A stretch of 64,000 bases of DNA from Typha latifolia (Eukaryota; Streptophyta; Magnoliopsida; Poales; Typhaceae), in assembly GCA_019914945.1 (NCBI GenBank), contig CM034104.1, forward strand, positions 10,528,046 to 10,592,045, written 5' to 3'. The translations under genes and the position numbers were made by a program. The notes beneath the pieces are model-generated. The model was not told the origin of the DNA, did not search any database, and worked only from the letters and a program-made list of their open reading frames with translations. Shown here in pieces: positions 39,991-54,900 of this stretch (position 1 is the stretch's first letter; each line of letters opens with the position of its first letter).

Positions 39991-42900
39991 TCAAGTTAGT
40001 TGCTGTAGGTGCATGACATCCTTGAATATTTCTGAGAAAATAACAAGCAGAGCACCTCCCATGACACAGGACAATGTAAATCTTCCACCTGGAACCAGAG
40101 GAGGGAGCTTTGGAGACTCTGAAGCATTTGAATATCTCTCTGACCAAGACATTGCCGCAGGAAGCACTCCAAATAGTACTAAAACTGGAAAAATGGATTG
40201 CTGAAATTAATGTCTCTATAGGGGGAACTGAATTTTGTTTAAAAAGGTTAATGCTGAAGATGTCGTTATAGAGCTAATATTTAACAAAAGAAGACTGTGC
40301 ATTTTCCTGATCATACTCTATAGCAAACTTGAAGGATTAAGCATCATGAGCTTTGTATGTTTCAAATTCAGTAATGAAAGTTTGTTATAGAAGGCACTAC
40401 CTCCATAAGTTCCTGCAAAATCCAAGGCTTTGAAAAATATCTCTGGATCAAGCAATGATAACACCAGCGGAGGAACTAAAGTTAGAAGGAATGGTTGTGG
40501 TTTGCTCTGGCCGCTTGGCAGTTTAAGCACTGCAATATTTATCAAAGAGAAAGGAAAAAAGGATGAGATATGGGAAGGCAGCAGAACAGTTCTTTCTATA
40601 TTGTTATTTGAAAGTCCAATAATTTCTATTTAACCTATGTGGAGCAAGTTGATAAGTCACTTAATTGCTATATTCTATTAAAAACAAGTCCAGAAAACAG
40701 TAATAATACACAAAAATAACATGAATGGAAGAAACTACTTACAGTCGGCAACGAAGTCTGATAGTCCTAGAACAAATCCAATATATGATGTAGCTATTGC
40801 AAGAAATGAGAATGTCTCAACGATTGGCTGCAAAACATGATGTGAAGTTTACATTTATCATTCATAGTACATTCTCTGATGGAGCACGATCATACTGTAA
40901 CTTACTCCAATGGTTCCATTATTAGATCGTAATAGCTCTAATGGGTCAGTAATGTGAGAGTCGCTTGCTTCTAGATATGGAATGGTACCAAGAATTACAG
41001 CATCCCAACTAAGAAATAAAATAAGAGGAATAGCTGTACCACATACAATGGCAGTCCTGCAACATTAGATCAAGAAGATTTAATCTCTGGATATCACTGA
41101 AATAAGACTCAGGGATACAAAATCAGGTGGTTCTCTATTCTGAACCAGGTTTCTTGAGGTAATGCAAAATGATTATATGGTATACATATTAAAATTACAT
41201 TCATCACGATATTTCAATTCATATATCTCGTTTTAAGTGTCGCATATTTGTTTGTCAATTTAAAAAAGCAGTACGAACCAGAAATGTTGCTTCCTAGTTG
41301 GAAGATGAAATTAATTAAAGAAATAACATTTTGTTCCTTTTGACGAAGAAATCAATCCATTACATAAGTATATAATCCTCACCATATGTATTAACATGAT
41401 ACAAATGGAGTTCTCAAATCTCAATGGTGTTTGGGTGACCAAGACTATTTTTCTTTGTTTTCAAAAAAGAGAAAATTTAAGTCCAGAAAATAGAGAAGTT
41501 CAATTATTAACATCTGGCTGCTGTCTTCCCTAATATAGTCAAGGGGTGCATTCTTATTTCATCAGAACATGTTTTAAAATAATCATTAAGATATTGATAG
41601 AGCTAGTCCATGTAGAATGACAAACTCTATGCATTTTATTGTAGTAAGCTGCACCACGCAATTCCAATAAGCCTTTAGTGAAGTAAAACATTTTTAATCT
41701 GTTGGGTGATAGATGTGTATGAAATTGGTTACGTGCAATGTGGTTTGCTTGTTAAGGGATGAGGTAAATTAGATTCAAATATAACAGAATGTTTAATCAT
41801 ACATTCAGCTCTATCTTTCAGCAATAGTGGAATAGCTGATACTTTTGTGGATCTGAATATTATTTCCTGCCTTTTAATCCTTAAAATTATTAACTAACTG
41901 TCAAGGAGAATACCTAATGCAGGGGGGGTGTCACTCATAAAATTTGACATTCTTTCATGCATGAAGAAAGATAAAATCATGAAGATAATTCTTACCTTAC
42001 TTTTGACAGGTTTCCCTCAAGATTTGTACAAAGAACTGGTACTACATTCTGCAAGATGGGTAAAATTAATCCTAAAAGGTAAACTAGAAATACACATGCT
42101 AGGTGGGACTTACTTGGTAAACAAATGAAAGCGCAATAATTGGTATACTTTGTGGTATGGCCTCAATATTAGCTTGAAAAAGAGAATTCCATTGCAGGTT
42201 ACCACTTGCCACCCCCTGTGAGAATAACCTGACCTTGTTATTTCTGATCATAAACATCATCTAGGAACTCTTAGCTGCTATATTAGAAAATGGCCACATG
42301 AGAAGGTAATACATTACAATATCAAGAAAGAAAAGCTAATTGAGGCACTAAATTTTGACCATATTTCCGTGATAATGGAAAGAAATGAAAGATTTGAGAG
42401 AACAGTAAATAACAAATGCACATCGGAAACAAAAGGCCCATTGGTTCATTCATGTCCAACCATAGAATCAAAACCTGGCCCGAGTTTGCTTTGGGCCAGG
42501 CCCGACCTGACTTAGAAGCTCTTGGACTGGCTTGGGGCAGAGGAATCTAAAGCCCAACCGGCCCGAGCCTGTAGCTCTTGGCCTGGTCCATTAGAGCCCG
42601 ACTTGAGTATTTTGGCCCATCCACCCACAGCAGGGAAGCACACAACTGTTTGAAGCTTTAAATTTCTAAAGGTTTATATAGATAGAAGATGTCAACACAT
42701 GAAAATAAAGCAAGTATTAGGAAATTATATGATCTGAAATTCTAATCTTTATTAGATAATCTGACCTCTTAATTTATATACTTTTTTGGTAAAAAGCTAT
42801 TTATCGACTAAGATAGCAGAACTCCCAGAAATTACTTTGAGGCGTTGATCATAAGGCCCTAAAAGATTTTAATAAAAACATGGATATGGACTGGAACAAA

Positions 42901-45900
42901 TCAGGTTGTTTGAACCTGGCTCAAAACTATTTCCAGACTTAACTGATCTAGGCCTTGTCCAGGCTCGGGTTTTTTCTTTTTCTTTTTTTTTTTTGCCGGG
43001 TTAACCCCAGCTCAGTCCATGAGCACCACTACTTGCATATGTATCTAAAACAGTCTAACACTATTTATATATCTAATGAAATGCTTATTGTCTATTGTCA
43101 AGCAATAGTTAACATTTCCTACTCTTGACAAGCTCAGGCCCTCCTATGTTGACTTGTGCTAGTAATCCACGTAATTCTATGTCTTCCAAGCCGGCAGAGT
43201 GCAGAATATAGGTACTGATCATGAAATGCATGCCTTCCATGAACAAAAGTAAGTTTAAATAAAGAGTGATGCATGTAGAACTTCACAATATGTCACAAGG
43301 ATGTCAAAGTTAGACGGAATATATATATATACACGTATTCCAAGGTAACAAACAATTACCAAAAGAGATGTGAAAGAGACGAGGATGCTGAATACCAAAA
43401 ATCCATTGACCACACCGATAAATCTCTGGCTGCAGTATTACATTGATTGGCATCGTCAGTTCTTATTAGATTTAAAAGCTAAAGAATGCATAAAGAATAT
43501 GTATGATTATACCAGCATACAAAAAGAATGCATTATGACAATCATTGGAGAACAAAAAACTGAATCCTTTAGAAAATTAACCAGTCTTAAACCTAAGATC
43601 ATTGATGTCAATCAATCTCAATACTTCATCTTCAAAGTAAATAATTACACCTAGCCTACCTGACTTCTTGTCCATCTTCATGTAGATCCTCTTATTTATT
43701 TTTCATGGCACATTGATCCCCTCAACTATGTAAAAGCCCTATGTTAGTTGTTTGTTTGATTTCCACCAAAAAAACATTAAATAGATACATGTGATCAAAT
43801 TTAGGCAATCTGAGGACTATTTACCCTTATTTTCGAGGAAATAAAGAAAAAGATTGAGAATAAGATAGTTATTTGATTGTTTTCCATTGACACTGATAGG
43901 AGTGGGAGATATTAAATAGTTTAGGGGGTCTATATGAAAATTTGGTAAAGTTTATGAGGTTTAGGTGTACTCAACCCCTTCATAAAGTCATAGCTTGAAT
44001 ATTAGATATTGTATATTCATGTGAGGGTCCCATGATTGTTAGTCCATAAAGTATATTGATGTGAGATTCCCATGACTGCTTAGTCAATAAAGTGACAAGT
44101 TAGATAATAAAACTAGTAAGGCATAGCCCACTTATTCAAAGTTTTCTTAAACAAATTAATGATGAGATACATTTGTAAATCTTGCATATGTTCCTAGAAA
44201 GAAAATAACTAACCTTCCAAAGTAGCATATGCCTCCCAAAACCAATGAAAATAGGGTAGCACTCTCCCATCTGCATTAGTAATGCAATACTTCCACATTA
44301 GCTGTATAATGCCCTCCAAATATTCTTGTCACAAATAAAATGCAGATGTATTACAAATGAATAGGTTAGTTCAAACATATTAAACTACAAGGGAGAAAGA
44401 ACAGACTATAGAACCCAACATGAACATCGATCACTTTCTGCCTAGTGCCTACAGATATGCAGATGGCTGCATTATGTGCACATATTGCAAAAGTTAAGTC
44501 CTAATGTAATACAATAATAGTTAATACTTTCTTCTAGCTTGAATCTGAAGTTGAACCCTACAAAGTGTTAATAACCCTTTGCATATAGATGTGCAGATAT
44601 GTAGTTGTATAATCTGCAGGTATAATTTAACTCATAGTTGAGATGGAGATAGAAGTTAATTCTAGTTTGTATCTGGAGCTGACTCAGAATGGATATCGGA
44701 GATAATCAAGTTCAAAAGAAAAGCGACAAGGTTTTGTACCAAGCAAGTGAATCAAAGAACATGTTGTGGCAAAAATTGGAAGCTTATATGTTTAAAAACT
44801 ATTCAGATGAATGGTTGCTTGATTGTTTTCTATTTGAGAACTGCCCTACTGTAAACATGTGTAAGAATTGAAAAAAACAAGAGAGAAAAGAGGGTGCACG
44901 TGCAACTCCCTCTCTCTCTCTCCCCTGTCACGTGATAGGAGAAGTGGCCGCAGGATTTCCGGCCACTCCAAATCAAATCCAGATTCCTATTAGGATTTAA
45001 AAACCTAACCTATATCCGTAAGAGATATAGAGACTGGTTCAATTTGTTTGGCTTTATTTCTTATTTGATTTTGGTTAGTTTAGAAATCTTTATTTTATTT
45101 TCTATAAATATGGCTTGTATCTTAGGCATGTATTGAATTATTGAATAGTCTCTATATCTATCTCTCTATATCTCTTAGCTCTAGTTGTTTCTTTTATCTC
45201 TAACTTCTCCTTTTTCGTCTTTCTTTATCTTAGCCGTCTCTACTTCTTATATGATCTTGTCATTGTCCTTGCTACAGCCTACAGCCATAGGTCAACCATA
45301 GCATTCACAAATCTATTGCATCTATATGCTACCACCACCATCTTTTGCCGACCACCTCCACTACCATACTTGACCATCCTACCACCTCCAGCTCCACCCC
45401 TTAGCCAGCTTCCATCTCTAGTCGCATCACATCTTTAGTATTAGCCATTTTCCACCATCATTCGCATTGGCGTTAGTTACCCATCTACCATATCTAAACC
45501 CTAGATCTTTATACCACCTAACTAAGCACTTCCACAGCCCTACATTTGGTCCAACCACCACCAATCGACTTCCCTCAATTTCTAGACGCACCACCTAAAG
45601 CTCCATCCGCACACTAAAAGAACCCATCCGTGCAAGTTAGCCCATGTTGGTGCTCACTGCCTCCAGGAATCCGAGAGGAACTCGAGTGCCTGCTAGGCTC
45701 TGTGCGCACCCCTTTGGAAACAAAGTCTAATAGCTTTCAATCGAGTTCACGAGGCCCAGTGCACACTACATCCAGACAACAACCAAGCGAAATCCTTTGT
45801 GCTGTCTAAGGCCAACTTGGTTGCATCATTAGTGGTACCAGAGCTATTTAGCTAGGGCAACTAAAGAGATAATGAAAGAATCTTAAAGAATCAAGATATC

Positions 45901-48900
45901 ATTAAAGGTATGACAAGATATGAAGATCAAATGGGAAGGGAATAAAATGGAACAACACAGCTCCATAAGGATTTGTTCTTTTGCATCTATTCTATGTTAT
46001 TTGTTTCTCTTCTTTTATGTATGATGCAATGACGGTCGTATCGGTCAGCACTTGCCATGCCAATGGTGGCACGACACCTGGCACGGGGTTTGCCAGTAGT
46101 AAACTCTCTTGTCAACACATGCTAACTCATGACGACCGGCATGAATGCATGCTGAACCTGCACGAGTCGCATGAGATTCAAAACTAAATTTTATTGATCC
46201 AAAATGGATCCATTTGAGTGGTAACCCAAAATATTCTATAAAGCATTTTTTATCATGTGACAAACATGATATGTCGTGTGAAACCCAATTTAAACTTTTT
46301 TTCTATTTTAATCATATTATGAAATACTCAATCATATTATCGGGTGTCTAATCATTAATATTAGTTTTAATAAATGCATTCAATTGTATTATATATTGAG
46401 TAATATTTCTAGTTGATTATTGCTATGTCTGTAATCAAATAGGTTATTTATAAAAATGATCTAAGTAATGACTCTAATATAGGCTTTAATACATATATTC
46501 AAATAAAAAACTAATGATTGACATGCTGAAAACCCAATAACATTTTTAAATACTCTAAATATTATATTAAAAATATGTCAAAGGCATACTAGTGGCATGC
46601 AAGGACATGCGGCTAGGGATCAGCATAGCACATGCCTTCAGTACATCCATCATTAGTATGTTGTGCTATAGAAAAAGAGAAAATTAATCAAATTCACTAC
46701 CTCAATTTCCACCTATGAGTTTGATTTAAGGTTTTCTTCCCTCCGAAGGTCAACTCGAAGAATTTTTAATCTTTTACTAAGTCTAAGTTGCTTCTCTTCT
46801 GCTCAGATCCCTCTTTCCATAATCTCCATCAACCTTTTCAACAATTCACTGTACAAACTTAAAAGATGGAAAGTCGAACGTATTGCAAAGCAAGTAAACA
46901 TGATCTATCAGTGCACAAATTATCCCAGTGGCCCAACTAATAAATATGTCAAACATGATTCCAAATTGTTCAACAAACTAATAAGATGTAAACAAATACA
47001 ATAATGTCACTTATTATTAATTTTACATGGTCAAACTGCTAGAATAAATTTTATACTCATCTATGAAACTATGTGACATCCTAACCTGTGGTGTTGTTAT
47101 GTGCGCAAGCAAAGCTATTTGCTGTGTGCCAGTTTTTAATTAATAGCTACAGACAAGATAATAAACATCTAACCAAACTGCCAGAATACGTTGAACTTAT
47201 GAAATACAGATACTGTATTGCATTGCAATTAAACATATGTTCCTCTCTTGTATGACTGATTGGGAAAAGATATAAATTAACATCATACAATGGAATGCCA
47301 AAGGAATTTGTCAAAATCTCTGAAGAGCGAGCCACGTAAGCAACAAGAAGGGCATAATGTATAAATATATATGACCAGCTGCAGAAAAATAAGTAAATAA
47401 GTCAAATCATGTGCAAATGAGGACACAAATCATAAGATTAAATATATGAAAACAAAAAGGCAATGATGATGCAGTAACTTCATTGTTTCGAATTGTAGGA
47501 TAATGAAATTAGGGTACAAGTGTTCACATCAAATGATTACCATGTATCATCACTATCACCATTATCCTAGCCTCTCACCAATAATATCAGGTCGGGTATA
47601 GGACAGAAGTTGATGTTGGAGAAAGTTGCCAAAGTAAGTTGGCCAATAGGGCTATCAAAATAGCTCGCTGGCTTGCAAGGCTTGTGAGCTCCGCTCAATT
47701 TAGATCGATATATATTTTTTAATATAAGATTATATAACATACATATTCTGTTTTATAATAGAATAATGTATCCGTAGCATAGTTGGTTATGTGATTCAAC
47801 TTCAGAAAAAAAAAGACCTGGATTCTAGTCCCATATTTTACAATGTAAAAAATCATGGATTGAAAAATCAGCCAATCCCGATCTAGATCAGCCAATCCGA
47901 TCGTAGCGACCGAATCATATCATTTTTTTCGTTGTCCGATCTTGATCCCAATCCCGAGTAACAGAACTTTGAAAAACTTTTTTTTTTTTTTACATTAGTT
48001 GGGTCACATTTAGTCCCATACTGAAAACTTGTAGCAAAGAAATCTATATTATAGAGATTTTTTTTAAAACCAGGTCAATACACGAGCTGAGCTCAAGCCT
48101 ACATTAGCTGGTTTGTCTCGAGTGCAAGCTGAGCTAGACGTTTGACAATTTCAGCCGAGTCGAGCGAATCTCAGCTAGCTCAAGCTCAGCTCATTTACAC
48201 CCCTATTGGCCAACTGAACAATATGTGGAATCCTCAAATCTGGAGATTAAGTTCTATGTACAAAGGGTATCAGAGCATTAAATTTGCCTTGATAATTTCC
48301 TATTATTCCACTCTGATCAGCTCAGAATCAGTCGCAAGTTATATATGACCATCGCATTCCCATGGGAATTATAAATGCTCATGTAGTTCTTCCACACACC
48401 AGCAGAAAAGGAAATATGCAACATTGTTGAGCTAATAGCACCACTTATTCATAAGAGATCCTCATAATAGACGCTAGTTGCAGCATAGTCATACACAGAT
48501 AGAAGCAAACAAATAGAAGAATAATGTAGGATTCAATAGTGCAAACATATTTAATTGTCTTTTGATCCACATACTTTTATATAGGGATTTTCATATAATT
48601 GCCAATAAAAATTTTCAAAAAATCATAATTGCACATACATCTTTAAAATGTGATATTTACCCTTATTAACATTGATTCTTTCATAAATGCTGATAAGTCG
48701 TGAAATGTAATGTTTACCCTGATATTCTTTAAAACATCATTTAAAATTTTTTATCATCAAATTCTTAGCTAGTCTATAGAAAATGCCGCCTTAAGGATAA
48801 ACTATATCACATTTACCTTGCAAATGTCACCACCTACATCTTATCCTTATTCATACAGATGTGATTCGACATCATTCATTAGATGTATCTCTAAATAGAC

Positions 48901-51900
48901 TAAATCCAATTAATTCTTATTAATATTCTTTATAATTTTACTTTTTAATAGAATGCCCTTCTTCCTCTTTATTATCCAATCTTTACAAAAAATATCATCT
49001 GAAGAACAGTTTTAAAACAAATATTTATTCGGAATATTCCTTACAAAAGATTGGAATCCTTTTTTGGCAAATATACTTGAAAACAAGGAGTTCAATGTCA
49101 AACATGTCCACAAAAGAAAGTTTTTCAAGATAAGGCTAAAAGTTGAATAAATGTGCAAAAGATATTATAATATGGTGGAAGGATAATGTAGTATTTTCTG
49201 TCTTTATAGTTGCTTTTTCTAAACTACCTAATAATTTAATGGTCAAAATGATACTTTGAAGAATAAGAAGTAATATAAATTTCATAACTTTTCATGGCAC
49301 TCAGAGAGTCCCTATAATTTTTTGGGCAATATGATACTTCAAAGATTGTAGAGTAATTAATATATTTTGAAAGTTTTGAAATTTCAAGTATATAAAAAAA
49401 ATCCAAACTAGATATCAAAGCAATAAGTTAAGCAATAAGTTAAGCAAGACTGTAATAATCAAAATAAAAAAGAAATGGTCACGTACATTGCATGTGCATT
49501 CCCTTCCCTCCCTCTCGCCCTGTTATGCGATGAGGAAGTTGCTACGATTTTCTCAGCCAAGTCATTGGCTTTCTTAAAAGCAAAACCTAGAAAATTCCTA
49601 ACTATAAAATTCAAACTCCACTCCTCTTCTCCCCATGCCATCACTCCCTCTTCTTCTTATTCTTATTCTTATTCTTCTCTTGTCGGAGTGCATGTTGTCG
49701 GATCGGATTACCAGAGCTTCATCAAAGCAAGCAAAGACCCTCTCCTGACTGACCTATGAGTCATCTACCTTCCAGACAATTACTTTCAATTTAATACAGT
49801 AGAATGTTGTGTGCCTTACTTATGTATTTTCGGCTTCGTTGGTGAAATTCGTTAGCTGACGGCTTCAAATAGGTCGCCTTTGCTCCAGCGTGGGAAGCTT
49901 CACCCCGTTACCATCCTGTCGATGGTACCTTCAATGGGTCCCAAAGCGTTCAAGACTATGCCATGTAACCTCCCTCTATCGGCTTCTTGGCTTGCGTCAA
50001 ATTGCCACCATTGATGCTAGTCACGTCTGATCTCCTAGTCTAGTCTCTCTTCTCATGAGGAGTCCTTTGGCATCCTTTGTGGTTGCCTTGGTAATCTTGT
50101 TGGTTAGATAGCTAACCACCATGATTGACGGCCATGGATGGCGCTTATCATTGTTGTTCGACTAAGCTAACCTCCTCCTACCTCGAGTGGGTGGTGTTGG
50201 CGGCGAGGAACCTTTTTGATGCGACCGGTGTGACTACCAACAGCTTTCTCCTCTGCTTGTGCCTAGCTTCCTCTCCATCAAAAGAGAAGGTGAGGTACTG
50301 CTCAGATGGTTTCACCCAAGCCATCAAATTTGGCTGAGCTTGGTATTGGGCCCTTCCCTGGCCTAACCTATTGGTCAACTTTGAGCTTTAGCCTAGCACA
50401 AGCTATATATGGGTGGGTTGTGGGCCCATGGCCTTGGATTCATATTTTGCCAAATCTAATTAGATATTAATTCAGAAATTCTATTTATTTGTTTAGTAGA
50501 TATATATTTGTTTATTATTAAAGGTGGCAATATTTCTTCGCACTGGATTAGAGTTTTGAGTATTAAATTTGGACCTCAATGAGTGTATCCAGTTGTGTTT
50601 TTATTCACCTTGTATTTTGTGTTTTTACATTATTATGTTATCTTTGTGCAAATATATATAGTGTTTTTACATTATTATGTTATCTTTGTGCAAATATATA
50701 TATTTTATGTTTCTTCGTGCAAATATCTATGATGTTATCTTCATGCAATATCATTACATTGTTTGTGTACAATACATATCATGTTATCTTTGTGCATTGA
50801 TATTCTTTGTGCAAATAACAAAAATATTGATCAAGAGTAGCAAAGAACTTAAGTTGTCACTAGTATAACTTAGAGAACAGTCTCGGTATAGGTTGCTCAA
50901 GGACTTCTCATGGTGACTCAAGTTTACCTAGAAGCCTAGGGAATAGACCTAATTTAGATCACTACAGTGATCTTCTTAGGTGACTCTAGTAGGATTAAGA
51001 AACAGTCTTAAGCTAGATCGAAAGATGTTTTGCGGTGACTATAATTTCTCTAAACTATTAGTGGAAGAGACCGGATGCAATTATTACATAATGACATCTC
51101 TCAGTAACCCTTTGAGAAAAAAAATAGTTAATTTATCACATAATGGCACTTCCTGATAATCCTTATTGGATCAGCTACGAGAAAAGATCTAAACGTCATC
51201 TCGAGGTGACTTCTAAATGATGTGGATACACAAGCTCAAATCCATATGAAAAATATGATGTTTATTAAGAGTGAGAAGTTCCACATAATGAAATCTTAAG
51301 CACATTATCAACTTATTATTCATATTAGTGTTACTTGTGTCTTATCTTTATGGTTATGAGCATGCTTAGTGCTATATATTCATTATAAATTGTTGAGCCT
51401 TGCATTTCTAAAATCATGATTTTGGATTATGGATTTTATTGGCTTTTTGGGTGGATTTGCTTGAGTTATAATTGTTGGCATGGCTACTGAGACCGGTGCA
51501 CTGGGACTCTACCTCCACTTGGGATTTGATCTTGTGCTTTCAGTTGTATCAATTATTTTTATTCCCATTTGAACACTATTTGTTGCCTTGGTTTTATTTG
51601 GATAAACATTGGTTATTAAATTTGGATTTTGTTATTACTCTTTTAGAGTTTTGTGGCTTGGAATTAGTAGTTCATATTAAATCCTTTTATATTGTGGATT
51701 GGGAAAGTTTATTTGTTAAGGCTTCGTGTATTGCAAGTCTATTAGGTTACATGGCCGATCATGATTCTGAAATAGGGTCGTGACAATGACAATTTGTTGC
51801 TTTTGACAATGCCGGATGGGATGATATTATGGACCTTTTTACCCAATAAAAGTTGGATGACGATGAAGAAGATGAACAAAGACAAAAAGATAATGTGCCA

Positions 51901-54900
51901 GACAAGCTTAGAAATGGAAATCATCATATGGCATGAGGTTACTCCTCTACTACAATAATCAGATAAAGGCAAACCAATATAATACTCACTCTTTTTTATT
52001 TGCAATACCTCTTGGAGGGGATAGTTTTCAGCATTTATAAAGCAGCCTATGTCATGATCAGCATTAATAAATGGTCATAACTACCTAAACCCAGAATGTG
52101 TTAAGTCAAAGGCCATGATATCGTATGCATCCCTTCTTAGATCATTCTCCTCAGACAGTATCTTTTCAACAGAAAATTAATATTATCATCTAAAGTTGGG
52201 CGATTTTCATGTATCTTACAACTGAAACAGATCTGCCAAAAAATTTGCTTTACATTTTTTGGAAATGGATTACACCCACACAATGAATACTGCATCCTGC
52301 TCAGCGAGCGAAAGCATTAAAATGTGTTGATGAATCTTCTAGGAATGACATACTTTCTTTTTCAGATTACAAGAAGTACCCTTGTTGCAATTATCATTGC
52401 ATCAAACTTATGAGCTTTGAGAGAGAATAATTGTACAAATGCTAAGAATAGAGAAATGATTTTATCTGAAAACAATTTTATTTCATATCAAATGAACTAC
52501 AGAAGATATCCACTAATTCGGATGATTGTTGGAGACGTATAGGAAAACAAAGAGAGAGACTGGCATGTAATTTCTATTGATTTACATTAAATTTAAACTT
52601 TACAATTGTTTCCTAGAGAATTGATGTGGTGAGTTTTAAGGAGAAAATGAGTGTTAGATAACTAATTAGATATATTGATGCAATTGAGGATTTGTAGAAC
52701 AGATCTAAAACTCGTCTGCAGCAACTAGTGGAAGGAGTAACAAATTTCCAGAAATAATAGGGGTTCCACAAAAGTTCAGTAATTAGTCTATACTTTTGTG
52801 CACTGGTTATAGATAAATTATTTGAGATATTCAGCATAAGATTTTATGGTATCTAATTATCTATTACCTATTGATGACATTTGTTTATTAGAGAACAATT
52901 GTTTTTATCTTTATATCCTAACACTCCCCTGTCCAAATATTTGGGCTTGAAACATTTTTGACATACCCAAGAGGTGGACTTTATTTAAATGGGCAGAAGT
53001 TTCTAATTAATTAACAAGGTAGTCCTGATGGTATTTGAACTCTGAAGTCCGAACCTCCTGCTCCGATACTATATTAACTCAACAACTAATCAAAAGGCTT
53101 AAGCTTCCATTTTCTAACAACATCATTTTCATTGATAGACCAACAACAGATTTACAACAGTAAAATAAATATAGAGAAGATTTACAGAATCTTATAGATC
53201 CAAAATAAGTAGGTGTGAGATTGAGCGGATAAAATTCAAGATTAGAAAGATATACTGTTGATGAACCACACGAGAACCAATTGAGATGGCTTGGAATCTC
53301 ATAGATGCTCAACGGAAATCGTATAATGCACCATTATAGAAGAGCAACTTTGCTTAATTAGAAGGTGTCTTGAGAGGGAGGGGAAGAAAAGCACCAAGAC
53401 AGGAGGAACCACGAGAGTGATAAGAAAGATAATGGAACTTGGTTTGGCAGAGAATCTTACCCAAAGCAAAGCTGATTGAGGAATATGATCCACACAGCCA
53501 ATTCCAGATAGATTAAAGGCTTGGTTGTATTGCAACAATAAATATTTGTTCTACACTTCTACTTATACGGTGCATGCATTACTAGTCCAAATTTGCTGTT
53601 AGTGTCAACTGTCATGAAATAGGATCGGTTTTTAAACATTCATATTTGGAAAAGAAAAATAGTTTCAATGAAATCAAATTAAAGGATAAGTTATGAGTAA
53701 GCTTATTCTTCAACCTTTAATTTATGAACATACCAAGCAGCTTGTACACCAAATCTTCCAATAGTTCGCATGGCCATTGATACCTGAATGCAAATTCAAA
53801 GGAGCAACATATGACTACAACAGAAAAGGCTTCTACTACAGCATTCAGCTGCTTAAAACCATAAATTAAAAAATCATAATTCTTACATGGAATTCATAAA
53901 TTTCCATTAGATACCACATCCATCAATCGATTTTTTTCTCTATGGTTAATAATTTAGAAGCATCATAGACAATGACTGTCCTTCAAGCGGAAATTTGTCA
54001 TTTAATAGGCAGCTTTTTTCTATATAAAGAGAAACATGTAAAGATTCTCGTTAGATTGGTTTTTAACATAAGGCCTAGAATGATGTATTAGGTTTCATTT
54101 CATTGTTGTGTCAAGTTGGTTTTCTTTTAGATTTGATTTAGGTTTAGTTTGAGTATATTAGTGTTGTATTAGATTTAATTCTGATTTATTTGTAATAAGA
54201 CGTATAAGTCAAGGGTAAACTAGTCACAATGGGAATTAAATTATCCATTTAAGGAAATAAACCCTACTTGTACTAAAATATTATTATTGATCTCAAAATA
54301 AAGAAGAGTCAATAGAAGTTTTCTCCAATTTCTTCGGGTGAAAGGTGGAAAAGGGGTGTGAAACCCTTTGGAACAAATCTGAGTTATCTCTTTTCCTATT
54401 CTTTTTTCTCTTTGCTGTTCTTTGAGGCTTGGTACTGTAGCACCATACCATCAGGTGTAAATCTCAAGATACCTAGAACCTATCAAGTGTTCGATGTGAG
54501 GATTTGAAACAGGTCTTAAGGAATCAATCAGAAATCGATAGTGATTACACAATGGTAACTATTTTGACTTCTATGGAAAATTATTACTTATTCCACGACT
54601 ATCTTATTTCTTGTTGCTGAATTTTTATTTTCCTCTATCTCTACATCATATAATTTGCATCTCATATAATTTAGGACCTTTAGGTTATTCCCTCTGCATA
54701 TCACAATTTCATTGCTTATTGTGTATGCATTTGATTCATAGTCCTCAGCAAATGAGAAAACTTCCTCTGGAAGAGAGGACAGAGGGAGGGAGGTAGGGGG
54801 AGGAGGTATTCTTAGCACTTTCAAAAGAAATATAAACTAGCTATTGGCTCCTTAATTTGTTATAATCATGTCCTTCTTTAGTACAAAAGAATTAAAGTAC

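Noticed and set aside
43690..44000. Possible further MITE (ATTGATCCCCTCAACTATG ... GGGGGTCTATATG)
   Set aside because: The two ends pair only over a few bases; not enough to call.
49475..50378. Short frames that look like a processed pseudogene
   Set aside because: The text has Ser/Tyr microsatellite character and lies inside a probable LTR; no known protein emerges.
50619..50820. CRISPR-like repetition
   Set aside because: A direct tandem duplication without spacers of regular length, in a plant intron.
54010..54560. LTR-like segment in intron 4 of the permease gene
   Set aside because: The sequence style suggests a Copia-type LTR, but no TG...CA ends, target duplication or primer site could be fixed.
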